Source: Anaerolineales bacterium
Lineage (GTDB): Bacteria > Chloroflexota > Anaerolineae > Anaerolineales > Villigracilaceae
Direction of reading: 5' to 3'
Length of the DNA: 64,000 nt
Assembly: GCA_030680795.1 (NCBI GenBank)
Contig: JAUXUL010000007.1
Location: 124,001 to 188,000, forward strand
The position numbers and the translations under genes are program-made. The first letter of the stretch is position 1; the number at the start of each line of letters is the position of its first letter. Positions 16,026 through 24,581 of this stretch are shown here, piece by piece. The notes beneath the pieces were generated by a model. That model searched no databases, had not been told where the DNA came from, and saw nothing but the letters and a program-made list of their open reading frames with translations.

Positions 16026-17641
16026 CGAAAAATCTGTTCCCGGCGTAATAGAAAATATAAGGGTCCCGCAGAGGCGACCACCAGTAACAGGGCGGCGGGC
16101 GCGGCTTGGATGTAAAAGCCTTCGGACGCCCAAATCCACACGCGGACTGCGAGCGTATCGAACCCGGCGGGACGAAGCAATAATGTAGCAGGCAATTCTT
16201 TGAGGGAGGTTAAAAAGACCAGACCCGCGCCCGCCAACAGACCGGGCACGATCAGCGGCAAAATGACTTGAAAGATGGTTTGCAGGGATGTGCGCCCCAG
16301 CGTACGCGACACTTCTTCCATCGAAGGGGAAAGTTGATTCAGCGCCGACTCACTGGCGCGGATCGCCTGCGGCATGTGACGCAGCACATATGCCATAACG
16401 ACGACCAGCGGCGTGGCATATAAAAACGGAAGATAACGATTGACCAGCAAGACCAGACTCAACGCGATCACCACGCCGGGGATGGCATAGCCGACCTGAC
16501 AAAAACGCGAGATGGCTTGCGTGAGTTTGTTCGGGTAACGCACCGAAAGCAAAGCAATAGGCAATGAAAGCAGAACCGCGATCAACGCCGCCAGCGCGGA
16601 ACTCCACAGGCTGTTCCATATGTAGTCGCCAAATCCCTGCGAGCCGGAGCGCATAATGGAAGCGAGTGTGGTGGGGTCGAGCAGGGCATCCACACTCCAC
16701 ACACTCAAGACGATGACAGGCACGAGCAGGCTGGCGAAGACGACAAACGCAACCAGCAAAAATGCAAAAGGTTTCCAACGTTTCAAATGATGAGGCGGCG
16801 CGGGTCGCCATTGACTGTCCATTTGGGTATAGCGCGCCTGTCCCTGCAAGCGGAGTTCGCCCCACAGGATGATGATCGCGATCACGATCAACACACCGCT
16901 CAGCACCGCCGCCGCGGAACGGTCATACCTGCCTGAGAGTTGCGCGAAGATCGCGGACGAAAATGTTTCGTAGCGAAGCAATGCAACCGTGCCATACTCC
17001 GCGAGAACATCCAATGCCACGAGCAATGCGCCCGCCGTGATGCCGGGGCGCAACGCGGGCAGTGTCACTTCCCAAAGTGTGCGCCAGTTGTTCCGCCCGA
17101 AGGTGCGCGAGGCTTCCTCTAACGAGGCGTTCAACGAGCGAAACGCCGCCGCACTCAACAAATACACATACGGGAACATGAACAAGGTCAGGATGAACGC
17201 TGCGCCAGCAAACCCCAGCGGGCTTGGCGTCGGCACGGGCTGACCGAACCACTCCGCCAGCAACTGCGGAATCACCCCTCCGCGCGGACGAAGCAGGGTG
17301 AGATGCACGATGCCTCCAATGTAGGGGGGAATTGCCAGCGGCATTGCCAGCATCCAGCGGAAGATACGGCGACCGGGCAGATCCGTCCGCTCGGTGAGGA
17401 AGGACATGCTCACGCCGACGAGGGTCGCGCCGCCGGTCACTGCCGCGGTCAACAGCAGGGTGTTTCCCAGCAATTTCCAGATACGGGTTTGCAGGAGGCG
17501 CATCCACACTTCCGTGCCGCCTGTGACCGCACGGAAGAAGATGTATCCGAGCGGGATCGCCACGAATAACGCCACCAGCCCCGCGGCGAATAAAAGCCGG
17601 GGGCTGATGTTGTAATGCCTGCGTAGTTGCGGGAGTGCCAT
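16022..17641 (-). CDS. fbpB: ferric-iron ABC transporter permease, FbpB-like (fused double permease)
   Basis: 539 residues, about 12 helices in two homologous halves, as usual for FbpB/SfuB permeases. Each half has an EAA loop for contact with the ATPase: SLEEASRTFGRNNWRTLWEVTLPALRPGI and SMEEVSRTLGRTSLQTIFQVILPLIVPG. The N-terminus MALPQLRRHYNISPRLLFAAGLVALFVAIPLGYIFF provides the first helix. ATG at 17641. It overlaps fbpC by four bases and is separated from the binding-protein gene by 155 bases filled with repeat DNA. The plus strand shows long antisense open frames here caused only by high GC. Confidence 0.9.
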   Translation of the reverse strand: MALPQLRRHYNISPRLLFAAGLVALFVAIPLGYIFFRAVTGGTEVWMRLLQTRIWKLLGNTLLLTAAVTGGATLVGVSMSFLTERTDLPGRRIFRWMLAMPLAIPPYIGGIVHLTLLRPRGGVIPQLLAEWFGQPVPTPSPLGFAGAAFILTLFMFPYVYLLSAAAFRSLNASLEEASRTFGRNNWRTLWEVTLPALRPGITAGALLVALDVLAEYGTVALLRYETFSSAIFAQLSGRYDRSAAAVLSGVLIVIAIIILWGELRLQGQARYTQMDSQWRPAPPHHLKRWKPFAFLLVAFVVFASLLVPVIVLSVWSVDALLDPTTLASIMRSGSQGFGDYIWNSLWSSALAALIAVLLSLPIALLSVRYPNKLTQAISRFCQVGYAIPGVVIALSLVLLVNRYLPFLYATPLVVVMAYVLRHMPQAIRASESALNQLSPSMEEVSRTLGRTSLQTIFQVILPLIVPGLLAGAGLVFLTSLKELPATLLLRPAGFDTLAVRVWIWASEGFYIQAAPAALLLVVASAGPLYFLLRREQIFR

Positions 17642-17655
17642 GTTCTTCGTAATAA

Positions 17656-17790
17656 CGTGTCCGCGAATTTACGCTAATCATTGAGAGCTATTTGCAAATT
17701 CGCGGAGATTAGCGGGTAGTTTTTTGTGCTTGCCCACCGGGGGAAGGGAGTCCCCTCTCCCTGCGGGACGCGAAGCGGCTAGAGTGAGGG
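17656..17790. repeat. two dispersed repeats between the iron permease and binding-protein genes
   Basis: 17656-17716 holds an inverted repeat CGCGAATTTACGCTAATC ... AAATTCGCGGAGATTAGCG. 17741-17790 holds the CCCTCTCCCTGCGGGA ... GAGTGAGGGAG element, the same family as the one inside pyrC (53441-53479). They separate two genes of one operon and could lower read-through. Confidence 0.65.
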
Positions 17791-17796
17791 AGTTTT

Positions 17797-18879
17797 TTAC
17801 GGCAACCCAACCGCTTCCATCAAATTCAATGTGCCATTGAAATCGAGCGCGGCTTCCGCCACGTTCACATCCGCGAGACGGAAGTCATCCAGCGGTTGGA
17901 CACCTTCCTTCAACGGCACACCAGCGACGAGCGGATATTCATAATTCAACTCCGCGAACAGTTTCTGACCTTCCGCCGAGAGCAAAAAATCCAAAAAGGC
18001 TTGCGCGGCGGGGACGTTCTTCGCGCCTTTGACGATTGCCGCAGAAGTGGCGTTGGTGATCAAACCGATCTGCCCTTCGCCCTGGTCGGGGATGACGATA
18101 CCAACCGGACTTCCTTCAGCGAGTTGCAGGTAATAATAATAGTGATTGACCAGACCGATCTTGAACTCGCCCGCGCCCACCGCCTTGCGCACATCGGTAT
18201 GACCGCCGAAGAAGGTCACGTCATTCGCCATCAAAGCGACAAGCCATTCCTGCGTATCCACGTCACCGAGCAGTTGACGCATCGCGGCGATCTGCGCCTG
18301 CATGCCGCCATTGGTGGAGCCTGCCGCAGCAATTTGGCCTTTCCATTTTGGGTCGGTCAGATCAAATATGGATGTGGGTGCTTCCCCCGCGCTGACAAGC
18401 TCTGTATTGTACATGATAACGCGCGCGCGCCGAGTGATCCCAACCCAGCTATCTTCAGGTCCGATAAACTCTGCCGGCAGTTCATCCGCCGCCGCAGGGC
18501 GATACGATTGAAAAATACCTTGCTGGTACATGTTTTGCACAGTGAAAATTTCTGTGGTGATGAACACGTCCGCTTGCGGGTTCGACTGCTCTTCGATCAA
18601 CGCATTGGCAAGCGCACTGTTCTGCCCGGACTTGAGCAAAATTTTCACATCCGGATACCTGGCTTGAAATGCATCCAACACAGGCTGGATGAGTTGTTCG
18701 GAGCGGCCAGAATAAATAACGAGATCGCCAGCCACCACCTGTGAAGTTTCTGCGGGGGAAGTCGCTTCAGTCTCGACGGGGGAGGCTGGCCCTGTTACCG
18801 ACGGCGCGCCGCAAGCCGACAACACAAGCGCGGCGATAAGCAGGGTAAAAGGTATAAGGTTTCGTACTGAGAGTTTCAT
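17797..18879 (-). CDS. fbpA: ferric-iron ABC transporter substrate-binding lipoprotein, FbpA-like
   Basis: 360 residues. Lipoprotein signal with lipobox LVLSAC (Cys23), then a Pro/Thr/Glu linker and a type II periplasmic-binding fold: GDLVIYSGRSEQLIQPVLDAFQARYPDVKI, ALIEEQSNPQADVFITTE, WVGITRRARVIMYN, DLTDPKWKGQIAAAGSTNGG. The tyrosine cluster NHYYYYLQL is where FbpA-family proteins place their Fe(III)-binding Tyr pair. The ATG at 18879 follows an AAAGAGGAAAAAG ribosome-binding site. First gene of the iron operon; its promoter carries the CRP/FNR-like palindrome described separately. No Fur-box-like sequence was recognised. Confidence 0.9.
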   Translation of the reverse strand: MKLSVRNLIPFTLLIAALVLSACGAPSVTGPASPVETEATSPAETSQVVAGDLVIYSGRSEQLIQPVLDAFQARYPDVKILLKSGQNSALANALIEEQSNPQADVFITTEIFTVQNMYQQGIFQSYRPAAADELPAEFIGPEDSWVGITRRARVIMYNTELVSAGEAPTSIFDLTDPKWKGQIAAAGSTNGGMQAQIAAMRQLLGDVDTQEWLVALMANDVTFFGGHTDVRKAVGAGEFKIGLVNHYYYYLQLAEGSPVGIVIPDQGEGQIGLITNATSAAIVKGAKNVPAAQAFLDFLLSAEGQKLFAELNYEYPLVAGVPLKEGVQPLDDFRLADVNVAEAALDFNGTLNLMEAVGLP

Positions 18880-18944
18880 CTTTTTCCTCTTTGCTTTGGG
18901 TTTTGATAAATTGTGCCTTTCAGGTCAAATTTATCGTGGCGTGA

Positions 18945-18987
18945 ATTTTAGCATCTATCCCCTAGAATACTAGTGATATTTGTCATA
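18945..18987 (-). promoter_or_regulatory. fbpA promoter with CRP/FNR-type operator
   Basis: Minus strand: TATGACAAATATCACT (18987-18972), then -10 TAAAAT (18950-18945). The operator centre lies about 41.5 bases above the predicted start. There is no -35 hexamer, as expected for an activator-dependent promoter. Matching arrangements precede icd and the second SDH/FRD operon. Confidence 0.65.
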
Positions 18988-19126
18988 TTTTTATTATAAA
19001 TTACAAAAAATACAGGCTGTTTTAAGATAACCCCCTCCGTTTTTTGTAGATTTAACTCATTTTACGAAGTAGGGGCAACCCTTCATGGTTTATCAGGCAG
19101 GCTGGCTCCCGCTGGGCGGGTCGCCC

Positions 19127-20182
19127 CTACGGTAACGACCTTTTGAAATTTAAAGCCGCTTCTTCATCCGATGGGTCAACGCCGTATGCCATGGCGAGAT
19201 AATATGCCATGTAATCGCCGAAGAGGATCAGTGTCCACAAATGAGCGATGATGGATTCGCCGCGCGCGTCGATCACATCTGTGTTCAAGCCTTCGAGCAT
19301 GAATGCCTGACGCATTAAGTCTGAGCGCAAACGGTTGCGTGGGTGGTCGCTCGGGGCGCGCATGAACAGGGTCATCGTGTGGGCATTGAGGGTTGGGCTC
19401 GGGTTGAGTGTGGCGGTCAATGTGTTGTGAGAGGCTTCAGGGATGACTTCAAAATTTGCGCCGGCTTTGGCGAGTTGATTGATCTGTGTCTTCCATCTTC
19501 TGGCAACGGGCGCAAGGTTTTCAGTGCCGACAAATGTGACCCAACGTCCCACCAATTGGCCTGCGTAACGCTTGGCAGGGTTCTTTGCGGCAATCACACC
19601 GGGGACAATATGCTGTTGTGACCTCTTCATCATGGCGATGGCTTCAGCTACATCCTTTGCAGGGTCGGGAATGAATCCCTGACGTGCGAACAACGCAAGC
19701 AATAATCCAAATGGAAAGGCAATGCCTGCATTGGCTTTGCCTTTGTGGTCAAACTTCCACACGAGAATATTTTTTTGGGATGCACGCCTGGTCAATTCTC
19801 CGCCTGTGGAGATGGCCAGCATACTGCAATCGTTTTTAAGCGCTGTTTCAAAGGCATCCAATGTCTCCTCGGTGTCCCCTGAATGTGAAACGCAAATGAC
19901 CAGCGTTTGTTTGCCCCGCGCAAACGCAGGCAGGCCATAATTTCGATGGAATATTACCGGGAGGCGAATGCTAGAGGAAACAGAAGCAGTAACCAGCTCC
20001 GCTGAGAGCGCCGAGTCTCCCATCGCAGAGATGACGATGTTTTGGATATCCTTGTAATCCGGGAGCGGCTGAGTTTGTCCCAATTCCCAGGCCTGCCCCA
20101 ATTGATCGGGCAGTCCGTCAATTTGGGCAAGCATGTTTTGGGCGTCAATTTTTTTGAAGAGATCGAGGTCGTCTAGGTTCAT
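19127..20182 (-). CDS. SIS-domain sugar isomerase, bifunctional phosphoglucose/phosphomannose isomerase type
   Basis: About 351 residues. Two SIS modules: NIVISAMGDSALSAELV ... PVIFHRNYGLPAF ... TLVICVSHSGDTEETLDAFETAL, then a second from about residue 205 (KRYAGQLVGRWVTFVGTENLAPVARRWKTQINQLAK). The typical C-terminal segment (DRPLRSDLM-like: RNRLRSDLMRQAFMLEGLNTDVIDARGESIIAHLWTLILFGDYMAYYLAMAYGVDP) identifies the PGI/PMI family of archaea and some bacteria. It interconverts glucose-6-P or mannose-6-P with fructose-6-P in the cytoplasm. The start MNLDDLDLFKKID at 20182 is preferred; earlier in-frame codons up to 20224 translate repeat-like DNA, and an ATG at 20191 is also possible. A single SIS gene, no operon partner evident. 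Confidence 0.85.
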   Translation of the reverse strand: MNLDDLDLFKKIDAQNMLAQIDGLPDQLGQAWELGQTQPLPDYKDIQNIVISAMGDSALSAELVTASVSSSIRLPVIFHRNYGLPAFARGKQTLVICVSHSGDTEETLDAFETALKNDCSMLAISTGGELTRRASQKNILVWKFDHKGKANAGIAFPFGLLLALFARQGFIPDPAKDVAEAIAMMKRSQQHIVPGVIAAKNPAKRYAGQLVGRWVTFVGTENLAPVARRWKTQINQLAKAGANFEVIPEASHNTLTATLNPSPTLNAHTMTLFMRAPSDHPRNRLRSDLMRQAFMLEGLNTDVIDARGESIIAHLWTLILFGDYMAYYLAMAYGVDPSDEEAALNFKRSLP

Positions 20183-20295
20183 AAATTCCATGATTCTCTG
20201 AGCGACACTTGCACCGCACGCCAATGCAGGTGTAGCGAAGGGTCTCTTAGCTTGTCGTGAAGATTCTTTGCTACGCTCAGAATGACACTGCTTTT

Positions 20296-21783
20296 TTAAC
20301 TCGCATTCTTGATGAATTTTGTTAAATCGTTCTTCATTGTTTTGAGCGAAGGCATGTGGACGTACATCATGTGACCCGCATCGTAATAGGACATGCTGAT
20401 GTTCTTGCGCAGGGAGGCATCCAAGCCGAGGTGATCGAAGGTGTATTCGGTGGCGAAGTAGGGCGTGCCAAGATCGAAATAGCCGTTGGCGACAAAGACC
20501 TTGAGATATTTATTGAAGGTCATTGCCTGGCGCAAGGTTTCAGCGACGTTGACATATTGATTCTGGAAATAACTATACGACCAGTTCGTCCATACTTTTT
20601 CACTGAGGATCTCATAAGGCAGGTCTGTTTCAAATTTGAGTTCGGTGCGGATGTAATCATTGAACGCCGCAGTATACGGACCTGAGACCTGCGCGAACAG
20701 AGGATCATACTCATAGGTTTCGGTAACGCCGATGCGGTCGATGCCGGTGTAGCGGCTGTCCAAACGGCCGACGGTTTTTCCACGTTCGCGCAGGAGTTCC
20801 TTGAAATAATGGCGGTCAAGAATGCGCAGGTTGCTGCGCTGGATGAATTCCTGCGAGATGCCGGTGTACCGTGAAAGTTTTTCAACAATATTAGCGCGTT
20901 CTTCGGGCGTGAGGGAGGCGCCCTTCAGCAATGCGGACGCATATTCACCCATTGCAAATTCCTCGGCTTCTTTAAGCACGGTTTGCAAGGGCGCTTTGAA
21001 ACTCAACTTACCGTGATACCAGGCAGTCGCCGCATAGGCGGGCAGGAAGAGGATGTAAGGCAGGTCGTTGTTGAGATTGAAATCAATGGTGGTGAAATCG
21101 AGCACGGCAGAGATGAGGATGAGTCCGTTGAGGATCATGCCGTGACGATCCTGCAAATAGCCAGAGAGTCCTGCCGAGCGTGTGGTACCGTAGGATTCAC
21201 CTGCCAGGAATTTTGGCGACAGCCAGCGGTTGTAGCGGGTGGTATACAAACGGATAAAATCCCCAACGGAGGCAATATCCTTTGTGAAGGTATGCCATTC
21301 TTTTGATTTTTCACCTTCGACGGGGCGGCTGAAGCCTGTGCTCATCGGGTCAATGAAAACAAGGTCGGTTTGATCGAGGATGGAATATTGATTGTCGGTC
21401 AACTTGAATGGCGGCGGGGGCAGTTCGCCTTCATCGGTCAGCACAACACGGCGCGGACCGAGTACGCCCATATGCAGCCACACGGAGGAGGAACCTGGTC
21501 CGCCGTTGAACGAAAATGTGACCGGGCGTTTGGATTTGTCCTTCACGCCGTCTTTTGTGTAGGCAACGAAGAAAATCTGCGCGCGCGGCTTTTCAACTTC
21601 CGTCTCTTTGTCCTTATCGGTGATCTCTTCCTTGAGTACTATCGTCCCGGTGGTGACAGTGTACTTGATGATTTTGCCGCCGATCTTGACCGAGTGCTTG
21701 CTCCAGACAAGATTGTCCTTGGGAGGGGGTTTTTCTTCTTTCTTTTCGTCTTTCTTTTCTTCGGGTTTCTTTACATCTGCCAT
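20296..21783 (-). CDS. serine carboxypeptidase-like protein, peptidase family S10
   Basis: 495 residues. Alpha/beta-hydrolase with the S10 signature: oxyanion loop FSFNGGPGSSSVW (about residues 91-102), the VFIDPMSTGFS element, nucleophile motif LAGESYGTTR (Ser197), a later Asp in VANGYFDLGTP and His in DAGHMMY. The N-terminus is a Lys/Glu/Pro-rich tail (MADVKKPEEKKDEKKEEKPP-type) and there is no signal peptide or membrane helix, so the enzyme appears cytoplasmic, unlike vacuolar or secreted S10 enzymes. Related bacterial proteins are annotated as S10 peptidases, but their substrates are little known. It is 10 bases downstream of rsmI on the minus strand. Confidence 0.85.
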   Translation of the reverse strand: MADVKKPEEKKDEKKEEKPPPKDNLVWSKHSVKIGGKIIKYTVTTGTIVLKEEITDKDKETEVEKPRAQIFFVAYTKDGVKDKSKRPVTFSFNGGPGSSSVWLHMGVLGPRRVVLTDEGELPPPPFKLTDNQYSILDQTDLVFIDPMSTGFSRPVEGEKSKEWHTFTKDIASVGDFIRLYTTRYNRWLSPKFLAGESYGTTRSAGLSGYLQDRHGMILNGLILISAVLDFTTIDFNLNNDLPYILFLPAYAATAWYHGKLSFKAPLQTVLKEAEEFAMGEYASALLKGASLTPEERANIVEKLSRYTGISQEFIQRSNLRILDRHYFKELLRERGKTVGRLDSRYTGIDRIGVTETYEYDPLFAQVSGPYTAAFNDYIRTELKFETDLPYEILSEKVWTNWSYSYFQNQYVNVAETLRQAMTFNKYLKVFVANGYFDLGTPYFATEYTFDHLGLDASLRKNISMSYYDAGHMMYVHMPSLKTMKNDLTKFIKNAS

Positions 21784-21793
21784 GCTAATCTCC

Positions 21794-22618
21794 TTATTTA
21801 TTTTGATTGACCAACACGTAGACTTCTTTTTTATTCCAACCGCTTTGTTCTGCTAATTCAGCCGAAATTTCCTTTGCGGATTTATCTGATTTCAATTCCT
21901 TCTTAATCGCTTCCAGCAACTCTTCCTCGGTCCACCGTCCACGGTCTACAGTCTTTTGTCCTTCGATCACCAACGTAAACTCGCCGCGCGGTTCTTTGGA
22001 CTTGAAATGTTCAATTGCGCCGCTGGCTGATCCGCGCCAGTATTCTTCGTACATCTTGGTCATTTCGCGGGCGACGCAGATGCGGCGGTCCCCTAAAACG
22101 GAGAGGATATCCTCAAGGGAATCCAGGATGCGATGAGGAGACTCTAAAAAGATTATGGTGTAGGTCAGGTTTGAAACCTGACCTACGTATTTGCGTCGTT
22201 CGCTTGATTTATGCGGGAGGTAGCCGAGATATAAGAATGAATCTGTGGGCAGGCCGGAGACGGTCAAGGCGGCGATGGGGGCGGAGGGACCTGGAACAGG
22301 CAGGACGTCGAAGTTGGAGGCGAGGGCGGCTTTGACCAATTCGTAGCCGGGGTCGTTAATGGCGGGAGTGCCTGCATCGGAGACCAATGCCACGTCACCT
22401 TGTAAAAGTTTTTCGAGAATGAAATCCAGCTTATTGAGTTTGTTGTGTTCGAAGTAACTGGTCAGCGGGGTTTTGATGCCGAAGTGTTTGAGCAGTGCGC
22501 CGGTATGTCGTGTATCTTCTGCGGCGATGAGAATGGCCTCGTGCAATATCCGCACCCCGCGTGGACTGATATCCTCCAAATTGCCAATCGGCGTTGCAAC
22601 AAGATACAGTATGCCCAT
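21794..22618 (-). CDS. rsmI: 16S rRNA (cytidine-1402-2'-O)-methyltransferase RsmI
   Basis: 274 residues. SAM-dependent methylation of C1402 in the 30S decoding centre. Start MGILYLVATPIGNLEDISPRGVRIL, followed by IAAEDTRHTGALL, VALVSDAGTPAINDPGYELV, VLPVPGPSAPIAALTVSGLPTDSFLYLGYLP and IIFLESPHRILDSLEDI: all conserved in order. Two places are unusual. Residues about 145-153 (YVGQVSNLT) are encoded by a perfect 27-bp palindrome (22160-22186) that belongs to a dispersed repeat, placed between LPHKSSERRK and the FLESPHRI motif. Residues KTVDRGRW near position 228 are encoded by a GTGGACGGTAGACC-type repeat (21931-21957). Frame and conserved motifs are intact, so the enzyme is probably active. Confidence 0.95.
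   Translation of the reverse strand: MGILYLVATPIGNLEDISPRGVRILHEAILIAAEDTRHTGALLKHFGIKTPLTSYFEHNKLNKLDFILEKLLQGDVALVSDAGTPAINDPGYELVKAALASNFDVLPVPGPSAPIAALTVSGLPTDSFLYLGYLPHKSSERRKYVGQVSNLTYTIIFLESPHRILDSLEDILSVLGDRRICVAREMTKMYEEYWRGSASGAIEHFKSKEPRGEFTLVIEGQKTVDRGRWTEEELLEAIKKELKSDKSAKEISAELAEQSGWNKKEVYVLVNQNK
21931..21957. repeat. GTGGACGGTAGACC-type repeat inside rsmI
   Basis: TCCACCGTCCACGGTCTACA followed by GTCTTTT, translated in the C-terminal part of RsmI. Same family as the intergenic copies at 10450-10492 and 41491-41555. Confidence 0.6.
22160..22186. repeat. perfect 27-bp palindrome inside rsmI
   Basis: Arms GTAGGTCAGGTTT and AAACCTGACCTAC with a single central base. It lies in frame inside the rsmI coding region. 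Confidence 0.9.
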
Positions 22619-22651
22619 TTGGTTATTTTATCACCCCGTTTGAATAAAAGA

Positions 22652-22678
22652 AAAATCGGGCGTACCTCACGCCTGATT
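22652..22678 (-). terminator. intrinsic terminator of the kinase gene
   Basis: Minus strand: AATCAGGCGT, loop GAGGT, ACGCCCGATT followed by TTTC. It lies three bases after the kinase stop and upstream of rsmI, insulating rsmI from the kinase transcript. Confidence 0.8.
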
Positions 22679-22680
22679 AT

Positions 22681-24111
22681 TTATTCACAACCCTTTAAAC
22701 TGATTTGCAGAACAGTACAACCTGCTTCCTGCGGCGGTACTGTCACGCAACATTGATTTGCAGAATCAAATGTTGCTTCTGATGAGCATTTGTCGAGATC
22801 TGCATCGGAAAGAACAGGCGGGGTACAAATCTTCACGTCCATGACAAGGAAATCGGGTCCTGTGCAGAGCAATAATTGTTTCCCGCCGCTTACGGTTTCA
22901 ACTTTGCATGAGCCCTCAGGATTAAGGACTTCAAACACAGCACCTTCTGGAATGGAAATAAATGAATAAGGATCTTTTTTAATACATGTACTATTGGTTT
23001 CTTTTACATCAGGGACGGGGATGCTGACATCTGAGGAACAGAATGAGGCAAAGGCTGGCGAGGCAGCCTGACCGGCTGTTGGAACTGTGGTGAATGAAGA
23101 AGAATCTGCAGACTGGGCGAGATTGGGTTGATCAGGCGACAATAATTGATTCCGTACTATGAAAAACCCGATCACGGCAACAATCAGAACAATACCGACA
23201 ACAACCAAACCCAATATGCTGCGGGATGAATGCGTGATCAAATTAGCCCAACTTGTCCCTATGACAGTATTCGTGCCCGCTGTCATATTACCCTCGTCTC
23301 CAAAAGCAAGCAGATTTAAGGCTTTCGCCAGATCTATGGTTGTGGAATAACGGTTGGATTTATCCTTCGCCATGGCAGTTTTTATGATTTCATCCACTGC
23401 GGGAGGCAGGCTGGGCACAAATTTCAGGATTTCCGGCACAGGTTCGGTGATGTGTTTTACGACCACGCCCATCGGCGTATCTGCGCTGTAAGGCTGCTGT
23501 CCGCTCAACATTTGATAAACGATCACACCCAGTCCGTAGACGTCACTGCGGCCGTCAATTTCACCGCCTTGTACCTGTTCAGGGCTCATGTAAGCTGGCG
23601 TACCGATCACACCGCTGCCGGTCAATCCGCCGCTTGCTTCTATCAATTTGGCAACGCCAAAATCTGATATAAAGGGGGCGCCATTGTCATCGAACAGGAT
23701 GTTATCCGGTTTGAGATCGCGATGGACAATGCCTTTCTTATGGGAAAAAGCAAGCCCGCGTGCGATCTTTTCAATAATGCGCGCAGTATCCTGAATCGAG
23801 AACTTTTCCTTTTTGATCCAGTCGGAAAGCGAACCGCCTGTCATGTAGCGCATGACAAAATATGGCTGGCCATCTTGATCGCCCACATCATAGACCGGCA
23901 CAATGGCTGGATGCTCCAAGCCTGCAACCATCTTGATCTCACGCTCAAAACGCGAACGAAACTGCGGGTCATGCAACATCTCGCGCGGCAGGACCTTGAT
24001 TGCAACCTCGCGGTCAAAACTTGGGTCGAATGCGCGATAAACCGTAGCCATACCGCCGCGACCAAGCTCAGATTTGATAATGTAACGTCCGATTTTTTCA
24101 GGGATTGCCAT
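22681..24111 (-). CDS. membrane Ser/Thr protein kinase, PknB/Hanks type (1)
   Basis: 476 residues. Kinase domain about 10-270: glycine loop LGRGGMATVY, Lys39 in VAIKV, HRDLKPDN (130-137), DFG (150-152), TPAYMSPEQ, SDVYGLGV. One membrane helix at about 299-319. The outer domain (about 155 residues) is rich in cysteine (FCSSDVSIPV, NSTCIKKD, GSCKVE, LLCTGPD, KICTPP, DKCSSEA, QCCVTVPP, AGCTVLQISLKGCE), about ten in all, suggesting a disulfide-stabilised sensor part. Start MAIPEKIGRY at 24111 corresponds to the start of its paralogue at 62671; an upstream extension is not supported. No phosphatase or substrate gene is adjacent. Confidence 0.9.
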   Translation of the reverse strand: MAIPEKIGRYIIKSELGRGGMATVYRAFDPSFDREVAIKVLPREMLHDPQFRSRFEREIKMVAGLEHPAIVPVYDVGDQDGQPYFVMRYMTGGSLSDWIKKEKFSIQDTARIIEKIARGLAFSHKKGIVHRDLKPDNILFDDNGAPFISDFGVAKLIEASGGLTGSGVIGTPAYMSPEQVQGGEIDGRSDVYGLGVIVYQMLSGQQPYSADTPMGVVVKHITEPVPEILKFVPSLPPAVDEIIKTAMAKDKSNRYSTTIDLAKALNLLAFGDEGNMTAGTNTVIGTSWANLITHSSRSILGLVVVGIVLIVAVIGFFIVRNQLLSPDQPNLAQSADSSSFTTVPTAGQAASPAFASFCSSDVSIPVPDVKETNSTCIKKDPYSFISIPEGAVFEVLNPEGSCKVETVSGGKQLLLCTGPDFLVMDVKICTPPVLSDADLDKCSSEATFDSANQCCVTVPPQEAGCTVLQISLKGCE

Positions 24112-24401
24112 GCGCGCAAGTATAAACCAGGTTAATGTGAGGGCGCAAGCAAAGGGAGCGCGGCCCATGGCTTTCTTAAAGCACAGTCTCCGATCAGGTT
24201 CGTCCGCAAATCTTCGCGAATTTGGGCGAAGATTCAAATGAATACCATGAAGAACATCCTGCAAATACGTGACATATATCAGGCTGATTCCAGGGGTTCT
24301 TCTGAATTTTTAATCAAAATCTGAGCAAACTCATATTGTCCTTTCGCCCAAAACATGGACAATATGGACAGGATAAATACAGACCATTTGAAAAGGTATC
24401 C
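24112..24401. other. intergenic region between kinase 1 and a small membrane protein gene
   Basis: 290 bases without a gene. A CRP/FNR-like sequence CGTGACATATATCAGG lies at 24268-24283 but has no well-placed -10 hexamer. An inverted repeat TATTGTCC/GGACAATA is at 24336-24364. No tRNA or other RNA gene was recognised. Confidence 0.4.
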
Positions 24402-24560
24402 ATGCCCGAACAGAACCGCACAGGCAACAAATCACGCATCCCCAAAAATTCGCTTTTGTTTGAAAAGGTCATTCCTGCACTGCTGATTCTGATGGGGATC
24501 ATCACGCTTGGATTAGTGTTGTTTGCCGCGGGCGTTTTGCTTGGGTTCGTGCGCTTCTAA
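24402..24560 (+). CDS. small single-pass membrane protein
   Basis: 52 residues: a polar basic N-terminus (MPEQNRTGNKSRIPKNS), then one long hydrophobic helix (about residues 23-49, VIPALLILMGIITLGLVLFAAGVLLGF) and a three-residue tail. Positive N-terminus suggests an N-in orientation. ATG at 24402 with AAAAGG upstream; an ATG further upstream would translate an inverted-repeat region. The gene is followed after 21 bases by another membrane protein gene with its own AGGAG site, so the two are likely co-transcribed. The family is not recognised, and nothing indicates a toxin. Confidence 0.65.
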   Translation: MPEQNRTGNKSRIPKNSLLFEKVIPALLILMGIITLGLVLFAAGVLLGFVRF

Positions 24561-24581
24561 TTTCACAGGAGAAAAATAATC

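Noticed and set aside
16026-16139. Extended N-terminus of the iron ATPase gene
   Set aside because: The extra 38 residues are translated from the permease gene in another frame; the ABC domain begins at 16025.
16350-17681. Long open frames on both strands across the iron permease gene
   Set aside because: They arise from high GC content and have no conserved motifs; the permease frame has clear helices and EAA loops.
24268-24283. Fourth CRP/FNR-like site CGTGACATATATCAGG before the small membrane protein gene
   Set aside because: The second half-site is degenerate and the nearest -10-like sequence (TTTAAT, 24309-24314) puts the centre near -45.5, so the geometry does not match the three good sites.
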